A model generated the notes under the pieces. That model was not told the DNA's origin. It saw only the letters and a list, made by a program, of their open reading frames with translations, and ran no database searches. A program made the translations under genes and the position numbers. From positions 49,829,475 through 49,893,474 of the forward strand of contig JAKTNV010000003.1 in NCBI GenBank assembly GCA_022747635.1: a DNA stretch of 64,000 bases, in the 5' to 3' direction. Below, piece by piece: positions 12,819 through 28,062 of the stretch. Origin of the DNA: Hetaerina americana (Eukaryota; Arthropoda; Insecta; Odonata; Calopterygidae). Position 1 is the stretch's first letter. The number at the start of each line of letters is the position of its first letter.

Positions 12819-12893
12819 GCCTCGGTGGCTAACTTGGTTTACAGCATCAGGCCATAAATCGGAGTTACGAGTTCGAAATCTAGTTTTGGCGGA
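12819..12893 (+). repeat. tRNA-Met-like head of a SINE (or tRNA pseudogene)
   Basis: The segment starts GCCTCGG, as elongator tRNA-Met genes do. It has a box-A-like TGGCTAACTTGG at 12826-12837, an anticodon arm around GGCCATAAATC with CAT in the loop, and a box-B-like GTTCGAAATC at 12871-12880. Pairing in the acceptor and T arms is imperfect, so this is not a functional tRNA. A tRNA-derived SINE head is the simplest reading. I could not define the body and tail of the SINE downstream. Confidence 0.6.
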
Positions 12894-12975
12894 TACTGCA
12901 TTTCAAAGCGAGTCTCCAACAAACGGGGAAAACTCAGCCGTGAATTCACGAATATCACTAATTAAAATTCAATAA

Positions 12976-14490
12976 ATATTCCTCATAAAGGTTTGGTAAG
13001 CTTAAAAATATTAAGAGATCGTTCGAGTGTAACAGTTGTGGATAATAGGTATTACTGATAGAGGTTTATAGGAAGGCTTATTCCATGAAAGTGATAACAA
13101 CGCAAAGAGTAAAATAGATAAAGATATTTAGCGACGTAAGAAATTTTTAAGAATTACCGCAAACCACCCTTTAAACAACTCCGGCCACAGAGAATTAAAT
13201 GTTATTACTAAAACCTTTTAGCATGACCCTAAAATATGAAGACTCAGGATCGCGCAGTAAATTAAATTTTCAGTTCCATTTCCTAAGGTCCATCAAAGGT
13301 GAAGGAATTCTTCTGGGCATAATGGCCAGGTGGCCTTAGCCAGGCATATCCGAAATTCACCATGTAAAACAGCATCCTTGATGTTCTCTAAGCATGCCAA
13401 ATTTATCCTCATCTGGTTAAAAGGCTCAAAGCTTTCATTGATTAACGAATAAGTAAATCCCAGAAATTAAGAAATGAAAAATTGGCCTTTGCCATTCAAC
13501 TCAAGAGGAGCGAATAAACATTTTTTTTAACGGACTGACGGATCTCCTCCGGCTCTCTTTCCAAGTTCGCTTCGGAAAAGATAATTTTTCACAGCTTTAA
13601 TTAGCCACAGGAAGATGTTGTGGCAGAGACGAGATTTTTCCACTTCATCATGTAAATCTCAAATCCTAACAAGAACCTCCATTTTATGGATGCAAGATAA
13701 AGAATTCCAATAAAAAATTACGCATTTAAATTTAATTTGAATAGAAATTTTTAGCGATGAAGTGTACATCTCCAGCCATAAAACAAGATATTCTGACAAA
13801 AAAAGCGCATCTCATTAATTAAAGATGCATTTCCATTCGCTGGCACGGAATGAAATGAGTAACGATTTCGCATATCTCGGATTCATACGCGCTGCAAAAA
13901 CGTATTCGTGATCATGTGAGAGGCATGAACTATTTTTTAAACATTATACTGTCAGTATTACCGGAGGGGCGCTAACTTAAAACACGTTAAATTAAGCCAG
14001 AATATATCAAGATTATTTATTGCTTAAGTGCTGTCCAACGAAATGGCTAAAACAACCGAATATTTACATGAAAAACCTGGTTGTAAATGATTATAAATGT
14101 TTTTTTAATTATTCCTGTTCAAAATATAACCATTACTAACCAACATTTGATTCTTCAATTCAAAAAGGCTAAAATAGAGCTATTTCAGATGATGCATGCA
14201 AATTAGATGAATGCCAGATTATAACTAGATGAAGTCCAGTTTATCAATTCAACGACTATAAACAGTGTGAAGAACCGTGGGAAGAACGATAAAATTGGCA
14301 ACAATTAATATTCTTCATTTCTTGCCGGAGGCTTCAGCTAATACTTTGCAAATAACAGCAAGAAGTCACAATTAATGGGCAAATGGACATTAGCGTACTG
14401 TATAATATTGTTTTTGCGAAGTTTTGCCAAAGTAGTACAAAAACTGCACAAGGTTGATATGCTAAAGAACCAACGATACATAATTAAATA
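12976..14490. other. Non-coding A+T-rich DNA
   Basis: No recognised gene, RNA or transposon sequence. Confidence 0.45.
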
Positions 14491-18530
<4,040 letters not shown>

Positions 18531-18539
18531 TTTGTCATT

Positions 18540-18758
18540 ATAATTCGGTGAGTCCCAGCTAGTAATTGGAAGGATCTAGGTTCAAAGCCAGAAGCAGGAG
18601 TACAGGCATTAGCGTGTGCCAGAACACGCCAAAACCACCAATTATACGGAAAGGTCTGTGACCCCCTACCCTGAAAAAAAGTGTGAAAAGCTTTACCATC
18701 AAATTAGACCGAAGTAGATCGCGTAGAGCGTAGATCAGCTAGTTTTGTAAAACAGTAT
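18540..18758 (+). mobile_element. tRNA-Thr-like SINE, tail in (TA)n
   Basis: The head has an anticodon-arm-like hairpin: CCAG at 18555-18558 pairs with TTGG at 18566-18569 around a seven-base loop reading AGT (Thr). A box-B-like GGTTCAAAGCC follows at 18579-18589. An unrecognised body of about 170 bp follows and runs straight into the (TA)n array at 18759, as expected if the microsatellite is the SINE tail. Box A is degenerate, so this is a SINE copy and not a tRNA gene. The start is approximate. Confidence 0.5.
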
Positions 18759-18787
18759 TATATACATACACACAAACATATATATAT

Positions 18788-18852
<65 letters not shown>

Positions 18853-18871
18853 CACACACATAAACACACAC
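18759..18871. repeat. (TA)n/(CA)n compound microsatellite
   Basis: The (TA)n core is flanked by TACATACACAC-like words on both sides. It directly follows the putative SINE body. Frames through it encode artefactual Tyr-Ile runs. Confidence 0.95.
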
Positions 18872-19679
18872 AAAGCCCCAAGTTCGGAAGAAATCTCCGT
18901 ATATATACGAGATAATTACGGCAAAGTAAGTTTCTGTTTTCGAGAAAGGGTACTATATTGCCGGCACAAAGGCGCACGGGGGGAGGCGTTGGGACGCCCG
19001 ACTTGGAGAGAGTTTTGGGGGAGGGTTTAATCTTGTAAACCCGTTTTTTCGACAACGCGCTGCTATTACTGTCTTTGGTTTACCCCCTCTTATTGTCGTC
19101 GCGAATATTGTGTGGGAAAAAGGAATTCTTGAATCTATCCGTTCGACTGTCTCTCTTACTTTTTGACAATTGTCGGCCCTGCCAATGTAATTCGGGGCCT
19201 TAATTACATCTCCGATATCGGATGAAAAACCATACGCTTTATAGCTTTGTAATAAGTTTAATCTAGGCTGGAGTGTTCGCAAATCTAAAAGTTTCCATCC
19301 CAGATTATGTGTGTGCCGCTTTGTGTCCTTTCACTAGAATTTTCCACCAACCTAGCGGCCTTTATCTGTACCTTAATCAATTCGGCCATCAAAAATGCTT
19401 TATGTAGATGGATTTAATGTCCAGAGGATGACACTATGCGCCTGTGTTTCCAAATGAAGGTTGACCTAATGAACCACCGTCCGCAATTCGCCATGGAATC
19501 TTTTTTTCTGGCCGAAGATCTGAAGACGCCTCCAGTAGAGATTAGGTGGACGAGCCTGTCTACCAAGTCAATCTACGTGGTGAGAACCCAGGCAGAAGGA
19601 TGGCTTTATCAACTCCCTGCCGTGAAAATCCGTCGAATGATTCCAACCTGTCCATTTTTCCCCAACAACCATCCCACCC
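18872..19679. other. Non-coding DNA, unrecognised frames
   Basis: A 109-codon minus-strand frame (18953-19282) and an 86-codon plus-strand frame (19436-19696) are open but carry no domain I recognise. Confidence 0.35.
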
Positions 19680-20015
19680 TGAATCGCCTCCGATAGCGTT
19701 CCTCTTCCACTTCCTTCTTTCGCGACTCGCCCTTCTCTTTCTTTCCCCTCCTCCGTCCACATTCTCTTCCTTTCTTTCATCCGGTTTGTCACCCTCCCAG
19801 TCCTCATCTATCCCTCAAACCAAGTTCCATCACCCTTATCTCACCACTTCACCCCTTCCTGCAACCTCTCACGCAGTTTCTTTGTTGCCCCCATCTCTCT
19901 CCCTCCGAACCCCCTCCCTCCCGTAACACACTCGACCACCTCGCCCTCTCTTCTTGCTTGGTCTCCACTCAGGTCCCCAAAAATACCACCACTCTTCCTC
20001 CCTCCCCTTTTTTTA
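19680..20015 (-). repeat. Pyrimidine-rich block on + strand
   Basis: CTTTC/CCTCC words dominate on +. Frames on both strands are low-complexity and not credible as genes. Confidence 0.55.
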
Positions 20016-20117
20016 TCTCCTCTCGAAACATGACTCAATACAGGACGACCCAGGGAGAATCTTTATGGCCCTTACCACCTCTTTCAACTGCCTCTTCTTT
20101 CCTTTTCCCAGGACGTA

Positions 20118-20176
20118 CGTGGTAAGGGCTGGAGTGTCGGACTGATACGCGGGTAAACCTAGTTCCTATCCTCCAC
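20118..20176 (+). repeat. Possible tRNA-derived SINE head
   Basis: A box-A-like TGGTAAGGGCTGGAG begins at 20120. A GTCGGACTGATACGC anticodon-arm-like word and a degenerate box B, AGTTCCTATCC (20161-20171), follow at tRNA-like spacing. Box B has lost the TTCGA core, so this is at best a decayed copy. Confidence 0.35.
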
Positions 20177-22020
20177 AAGGGCGAATACGAAGCCTTCAAC
20201 CCTTCCCACGGGACCCACAACCCTCCGGAGACTAACAGATCAAGGATGTCACAATTCGCGAGGGAACGTGCGCGGATGTCAGTGAGGCTCGAGGTTAGCA
20301 CACAAGATTCCGATTTTCTACCGTATAACACCCGTCATAATGGGAAAAACAGCAACTTCTACATGTTACTTATTCTGGTTTATTAATATTTCAACCATAG
20401 CGCGACAGCTTCTCTCATTCAGGCTAAAATCATGTGTCACGGCAGAATATCCGAGTTTTAAACATAATTGTGAATAACGTTACTCAGAAAAACGGAGATG
20501 AAGCCAATGCGTAGGCATTCGATTTGACGTCCCAGAACCGTAGAAGAAATTCAAAAACTGGCGAGAATAACGGAGCAGCATAAATTTTCTGAATTAATCA
20601 AGCCGACTAAAGGTTTACCTTTAATGAGTCGTTGAGTTACAGGAACTCATGCCATACATAACCACAGTTTCTCGGGCGTCTTCATTGTCCCCAACATTAA
20701 AACCAATTTTTCACTGTGAAGCTATTGGGAAGATTGAATAACATAAAGAACGTAAATTCCTATAACACAGCTTTTCTGCGAAATACTTGCTGCAGTACAT
20801 GACTGTGTCGACATACATGGCTAAATTTGCTGCAGCAAATTCCTCCGAGTCATAACTTCGTTAGAGACTTCGCTTCGCTCGAGACAAAACTTATTCACGA
20901 GCGTAAGGAGTTTGAATTGAGGCAATATTAACAATAGTACGTATTCTGATTCGAAGAGAAGTAAATAAGCCCCAAAGCACGAAATCGCACTGCCTGCATG
21001 TTTATTATTAGCAACTTCCAACCGACGGAGTTATACCCGTAATAGAACTCAGTTACCAATTAAAATTATTTCGGGGACCCTATTGGAGCCTTCCTCATTA
21101 TTCATTATGACTGTGGACCTCCCTAATGAATGAGGGCAATATTCAAGGTATAAGTCGATAGGACTTCAATCTGAGTTAATGAAGAGTCGGAGCAAGAAAC
21201 TAAATGCAAAATCATATGCTACATACAATTAACAATATGTAGTAAAAAGAACATTACCTGAAGCATGAAATAGTAGGTCACCACTGAAAACTTCATAGAT
21301 TACTTTGAAATACCCATGAGAACTGACATATTGCCTTTTAGCGAAAATAATATCATACAACGCGAATTATAATCATGATATTCGCGTATTTTCACATAAA
21401 AATGGTTGGGTTGATTGCACTTGACGATTTAAGGAACTTGCCCTAATGGGAAATGAAAAGAACTGTACTAGACTGTAGCCGCGGAAAGAGAAACTTACTT
21501 TGTCCACGACAGGCCTTGAAAACCTTACGTGCGGCCGTTTCTTGGGGCATGAACAACCTCAGGCCAAGTTATAATCTCCTACAGAGTAAGGGCGGGCTGA
21601 CAGACATGAAAGCCTTCCTTAGACAAGTCAGAAGCAGTTGAATCGTCAAAGTTACGCACCAGCTACAATACTTCTTCAACTTAGGGAGCACCTATTCCAC
21701 CCAGAATTACATCTCATGTAAGGAAAATAGGTAGCAAACAAAGCGCAGAGTGAAGCCAGCCAGCAGAGCAAAAATCCGTCCCGTAGAACTCCCAGAGGAC
21801 TGAGCGGCGTTCTACACTCACGAGCCTCTGCCTTCCTCCTCTAACCCTCTCTCCGCGATTCTTTCTTCAGGACATCAAAATGAGAGGGAGACAACATTAA
21901 AAACTAACTTCTAGCCATTACAATTAGCTTTCTTCCGGAACTATTTCCGCTTTCCTAAATCTTCCACAGCGGCTATCCCTCTCTATTTTCCACTTCACAC
22001 ACTGCTTTTCTCTAGTCTTT
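20177..22020. other. Non-coding DNA, nothing recognised
   Basis: A+T-rich, no domain, RNA or transposon end recognised. Confidence 0.45.
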
Positions 22021-22260
22021 CAGTCCGTTTCTCACCGTTCCTCTCCTCCTCTCTCTCCCTCTCCACGATCTCTCTTTCGAGGGATAACTCGCTCCCCAGA
22101 ACGGAAAGGGGGTGGAAGAGTGACGAAGGAAAATAATGCGAGGACAGAAGGTGGGGGACTCATTTGGAGCGTCTCGCAACGGCTCCCGTCTCCCTTCTCG
22201 CGCCCACCCTCTCGGCCTTCCTCCCTCGCCGTCATTCCCTCCTTTACGTCACACCTCACC
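22021..22260. repeat. Pyrimidine/purine low-complexity block
   Basis: The + strand is CT-rich at about 22021-22080, GA-rich at about 22095-22160 and CT-rich again to about 22260. Only low-complexity frames are present. Confidence 0.5.
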
Positions 22261-22897
22261 CGTCGTCTTCCCACGACATTATATAACCTGTGTCGGCGCA
22301 GGCGCCAGTGAGGAAATTAATGACGTGGCCCATTTGATAAATTAACGAAGCCTTAATTGGAAAATTAGTAGTGCTCTATTGCGGACCACAGGCGAAAATG
22401 TTTCATCGTGCCCTTTTTGACAACCTATTTAAACAATAGATGCCCAACTTAGACTGAGGAAGTCTCCATTCAAACTGTCATGAACCAGAGTATTTAGGGA
22501 GGCGTAAGGCTCCATAAAACACTAGCTGTCAGCATGCTGAAATGGCATTAGTTGAGGCATTTGACTGCCTAATTATATCCAACATTGATTTTATGACTCC
22601 ATGTGAGAGCGTATAATAACTGTATTTACTTTGAAACGGCACTTGACTGCCGTATCATACCAAACTATTATGATTTGATGACTCTTGAGTCATCTAAGAT
22701 CAAACAAACGCTACACTTGCTTGTAACGTCGCTAGGAGCAGCTCAGTTGCATGCTCTTTTAACATTCAGCGTTTGGATTTCGAAATCTGCACAGACTGAA
22801 TTTTTTCGATTGAAATTGATAAAATCTAGAGTAAAAGCAGGAAATGAACAACAATTTAAGGAGAAATTAGAAGAAAACTGAGTCAATATCATCAAAC

Positions 22898-22987
22898 TCT
22901 TTTGCGGTACGACCTGGTTCGTCACATTTGTGATCACTTCAAGTACCCCAAATACCACGAATGTAATGAAACCGGTCGTACCACAAA
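22898..22987. repeat. Inverted repeat with about 33-bp arms
   Basis: The left arm at about 22898-22931 contains GGTACGACC. It is matched in reverse complement by about 22955-22987, which contains GGTCGTACC. Roughly four fifths of positions pair, and the loop is short. It could be a decayed foldback element or a structured motif. No target duplication is evident. Confidence 0.55.
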
Positions 22988-23359
22988 GTATAAAAAAGGC
23001 GATAAAGATTTTTTTATAATTACAAAATACACAATTTAAACAGGTTGAGCGCGATATCAGTGAATTGAACAAATTTCCTTTTCAGGTTAACTACAGAGAC
23101 ACTATTTAACCTTAGCAATTTGTTAGATAATGAATAAGGCAAAATAAAACAAAGTTCTCACAAGGATTTTTACCATGAACGTAAATCATATACCGCGGCG
23201 GCTTTTAATTACACAACACCACAGGATGTTATGGTTTTAAAATGAATAAGTAAACAAACCGCACCTCCCGAAAATGAGGACAGGGAGGTATGACATGCGG
23301 AAGCTACACCAGTCGTAAAAAGCACCGCTAACACACCGAATATAACGGAAGGGGCGGAA

Positions 23360-23645
23360 AATTTACTCATTGCAACTGGGTGGAAGACAAATGGGAAAAT
23401 GGCTGGGAGTGTAGATGGGGAAGGAAGGGAAAAGGAAGTTAGGAAAAGGCACGGGAATGGAACTGTGAATCTTCGTCGGAGAGGAAGTTGGGCTGGTGGT
23501 GGAGTGGGGGGTAAATGGGCAGAGAAGAGGAAGTAATGAACAGGAAAAGAAAGGAAAAGACAAGATGAAAAGGAGACATCCATGACACGCTTGCCTTAGA
23601 GTAAACGAGTGAGGCAGAACTGGCACAGGAGAATATGCGTGAAAG
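23360..23645 (+). repeat. Purine-rich block on + strand
   Basis: GGGAAAAGG/GGAAGG words dominate the + strand. The minus-strand Ser/Pro/Phe-rich frames across it are composition artefacts. Confidence 0.5.
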
Positions 23646-26600
23646 CATAGCGGGGCGTGAGATTTCGGTGGAGGTTGAAGTCAATGTTACCAGATTCAAA
23701 CTGAGATTTTCCTCCAGGGGGCAAACGGAAGCATCAGTAAAATTATGTGACCGTTAAAAAATGTATTCCCTTAAAACTGAAGCGTATTTGCTTCCTTTGC
23801 ACGTGAATCTAGAGGGAAATTGTCTAAATATTAGGACTTTCTATTGAATTTTCCCGCCCTCTTAATATAGGACGACAAGTCGTAGAGCAATTATAACACC
23901 TGCACATCAAGAGCGCGCACTTCCTGTGAGAATTAACGACCACGACTATTGAACTGTTCTAATAAAATTATTAACTCAGATACATGTATTACATATTGGC
24001 AAAGTAAGGGTTTTCTTTGAGACAGAAATTGAACATTCGCAATTTCGACTGTTAGTCAAAGTAAAAATTTAATTAGTTATGCGAGAATATTCTAAGGTTC
24101 GTTAGAACACACTTCGGTGTTTTTATTCTTAGCAACTAAATCCTGTACACCCTAGTATGGTGTGCTGGAGAAGATCAAATATTCCAGGAATAAATGCAAC
24201 GTACTGGATATTCGACCAAAACGTTACCTTGATTATTCACAAGACCACTCGGTTAAAATAAGAGGCTCCCTTCAGGGAACATCCCACTTTCTGCGCGGAT
24301 CGATGAATTTAAGACAAACAAGAGCGCTGTTAGCACCTAAAATATTTAGACTTTCCCGAAAGAACTTCTACTTTAAATCCTCCGAGTTCTTCAAACATAC
24401 ATACACTTCAGGACGTTTCGAGATCAGAGCCATGAAAAGGAATACACTAAGATAATCAAAGGAAAACCGAAACGCTACAAGCGTTTGGGATGCTTGGATG
24501 ATAACGTGGAAGCTAGTGTCGCCTTGAAAAAATGAAAGAGCAAAAATATGTTATTACTTTAATTTCAAAAGAATCCCTTACTACTAGTGTTTATCCGAAA
24601 AGGGGAATGACCGATTTGCTTATTAAATTACCATTTGCTATAATTTTCTGATTTTCAACTTTTAAATTAATTTGACGGCATTGTTCACCAAAGCATATTT
24701 TCGTTTAACCTATAGCGATGCCAATGAGTAATACAGCTGTTAATAATTAATGAAGGGACAAAATGCAACCTGAAATAAGAAAACTGTTTTGGTTATTTAA
24801 CAAAATACATTGATATTTATGAATGCTCGGCGTAAATACACAAGGATATGAAATTTTTGCATAGCAAACTGCTCAGTTGGAACTAAATCGACAAATTAAT
24901 TCACGAATTATGAATAATGCATGCGACGTAATTAAAGAATGGGCACAATGTGCCTGTACCTGTGTACAAAGTTTTAATTTTAGGGGCTGAAAAAATGTTT
25001 TGAAGAAGTTATGCGAGGAAAATTGAAAATGATATTCTATAATATAAAAAATTGCTATTATGTTTATTTACATTATTCCTGCGAGTAAGGTGGGCTTTTG
25101 ACGAATACAGGAACTAAACACTGCACACTTCTAAGCACTGCCTAAGCAATACCTAAACAGAGCGACACCAAATAAAATAAACATCCATTTTGAAATGTAA
25201 TATACTTTTTACAATATCCAAAACAAAAAAAGTTAATGAACGTGATAAATAGAAAAACTTTGATTTTTTAACCCCGAAAATCAGCACACGAAGACGCAGT
25301 ACGAATTATTCAGCACAATTTGAACAGCTTTAATAAAATTATTCTGGCTACGCTTTTTCGACAATGCGGTACCAGTAAACAGAAGAGAGAAAAATGCTTG
25401 CAACACTCCAAGGATCATGAACCATTAAACAATTTCAGCTACAGAAGAAAGTCAAGCGATAAAAAAATGACTACGATGAATTGCCAAAAGGGACTCAATT
25501 TATCAAATCAATGCTTAGGAACAAAAACGTGAAGGCTAAAATTTGTAGCAAAGGACCTGAAGAAAAGGAATTTTGGAGACGCCATTAACAGCTGAAAAAG
25601 CGTTTGATCAATATTCATTCGAGCGTAATTAAGTGTGTGTAATGCGAAGTTAGATCCGTTGTAAAAATAGAATTGCCAGCATTCTACTCCCACACTTTTT
25701 TAATGCATAGATCCAAAAATAGATGGGAGTGAGGGAAGTTCAGAGAACCTCCCTCTTGATACGGCCACTTCTCTAGGGCAGCGAACTGGATGTTTACAAG
25801 CCGTTGGGCAGCGTAAACACAGCCAAACACACCCTCTCTCACGTTCGCTCCTATATATTCCCAGCTGCTGGCTTGTCAGTGGATGGAGACGCGTGTAAAG
25901 TAATTATCCTCGAGAAGGTATTCTTGCACAATCCCGTTCGCAGTCTTAAGTTCCGTCCGTTTTTCAAAAAAAGTAATTTCGACCCAAATCCACAATGTTG
26001 TTGATGCTCAAGATGTTGAACGAGTTCAAAATTGTTTGTTAAAAAGCTAATCCGCAGTCACAGTTTGTAATGCCTTCACTTCCCTATAGGCACTCGCAGC
26101 GGCTCTTACTATCGTGTTATTCTCAGGAACCAGAAATGTAAGGATTAAAAGTATTCTTACAGTAGAACTTGACAAGTTTTTTTACCAATTTCTTGTTTTC
26201 CATACGCGAATAGAGGGTCTCGTAAAACCAGCATTCTGTATTCCTCCACCATTTTCTCTGGAAATCTACCGAAACAAACACAATTCTCGAATTCTAACAG
26301 AAAACAACAATGAATCAAACAAAACTTTAAATGATATAAAACTGAGCTTGGATAGCTACCATTTGACCTCTATTTTCATTCCATCATTCATTAAATTATA
26401 CTGAAAGCTTTTGTCGTCCCTGAAGGGCACCCATGTACGGAGACGAACTGGTGAAGAGGAATGTACTTCAATAATACTAGTAGTCGCCATATTACTTCCA
26501 AATGCAGGGACATTTTTTAACTAATTTAACTGATCCCGCGGGCGAAGGCTTGTCCAACGATAATATTTCACCTTGGTAATAGTAGGTTTTATTAACGGCA

Positions 26601-27829
26601 TATTCTTCTGCAGAGAGCATTGTCGAGGGAAGCATAACAGACGAAACCGAAGGATGTTTGATTCGAAACATTATGGGGCTACTGGTGTATGTGGGGCGTT
26701 GGCAAAGCTCCGATAAACTATACCAACTTGGACAACTAAAACAACCCCGTCCCTGACGCTACAAGATCGGGCAATTATTTAATTTGAAAAGTTTTTCTTA
26801 AGTTTTCAATTTAATAATAATGAAGGGTATCCCCAGACGTAAAAATTAAACATTCGATTCCAGGATTATAAAAGCAGGATTACAAAATATATGTAATGAA
26901 GTGGGAAACTGGGACTGAAAAATAATTTAAAGGGATGGAGAGAGACATAATAAGAGGACTAGCATTAGCATAGTGACAAATTTGCTTTGGTTTCCCTGAA
27001 GGACACAAAATTGCCACTTTCCAGCCACTCCCTGGAGAGGGAACATTTTCTCCCCGGCCAGAATTATAGTAAAACAATGAAAAAAATTATTTTATATAAT
27101 ATGAAAATTGTATCTCGAGCAAGCTACGCGTGAGCTGCAATCGGAATAGTACGCTTGAGGCCACTAATGAATATGAACAACTTTTGTAACCCAACCTCGG
27201 TGTTGGCAGCATCTGCACGAGTTGGTAGTATCTCCACATCTTCCAATTTAAATAAAAATTTAAACTGTGGAAGACTGAATTTTTTTACAATGTTAAAGCG
27301 AATTAAACAAGTTTTTGATACATTTTTCCGATTCGGATATACACCTTTCGACGTGCTCTGACGTCAAAACTAGACTGCCATTTTTGAGACCGTGAATTGG
27401 AATGCATATATAAGGATAAAATGACTGGTAAGATTAGGAAAGGAGAATCTGCTCTATTAGGTGGGATTGATGGATAAAGACAAAAGTGAGCCGTTTCAAA
27501 CGATGAAGGAGATTCAGGGAAAACTTAGAATTACAATTTTCATTTATTATTAATAGACGACTTAAACTCAGTTTGACAGAAAGCGCAACGAAAAGTCGTG
27601 CCAGGTGATTAAGAAGAATAATCAATTTCTTTACGACCAAATGGATCCAAAAGTATTTTTCTTCAGGAAAAATAATTACCAAATGGAATTTGGACACACT
27701 CTGGAAAGCAAAACTTCCCGGAAAGTAACAGTATAATAAGGATTTCTAACGATTGCAGTAAGTGGTAGTAGTAGTAGTTTTAGGGGAGGCGATCGACATA
27801 ATTGGATCGGAAAGGAGGTATGGTGGAGG
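23646..27829. other. Non-coding A+T-rich DNA
   Basis: No recognised gene, RNA gene or transposon sequence. Short frames such as 24162-24455 (+) show no family motif. Confidence 0.45.
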
Positions 27830-28062
27830 GAAACCCGGCGTCCCTTTTTGCCTTCTCTTAACGAAAGGTGCCACAGGGTCCTCAGTTTAACGTCCCATCC
27901 GACGGACGGCGCACTCACTCAAAGTGCTCTCCACATAGCACCTCAAATAGGGATCAGGATACCACTGTAAAATATGTCGCCGCCAGGATTCGAACCAGGG
28001 TTCTCAGGGTGAGAAGCTCTGAGGGTCCGGGTTCAAAACCTGGAGGAACCCTCCGCACCAAC
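27830..28062 (-). mobile_element. tRNA-derived SINE with conserved-looking body, minus strand
   Basis: Read on the minus strand, a perfect Pol III box B, GGTTCGAATCC (complement of 27986-27996), is preceded by a hairpin-prone anticodon-like arm and followed by CTGGCGGCGACA. Further downstream come AGGTGCTATGTGGAGAGCAC, GCCGTCCGTCGGATGGGACG and a TTTCGTTAAGAG word. I recognise this body style from widespread arthropod SINEs, but I cannot name the family. A short second GGTTC-like word lies upstream at about 28030. Boundaries are approximate and no target duplication was found. Confidence 0.65.
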
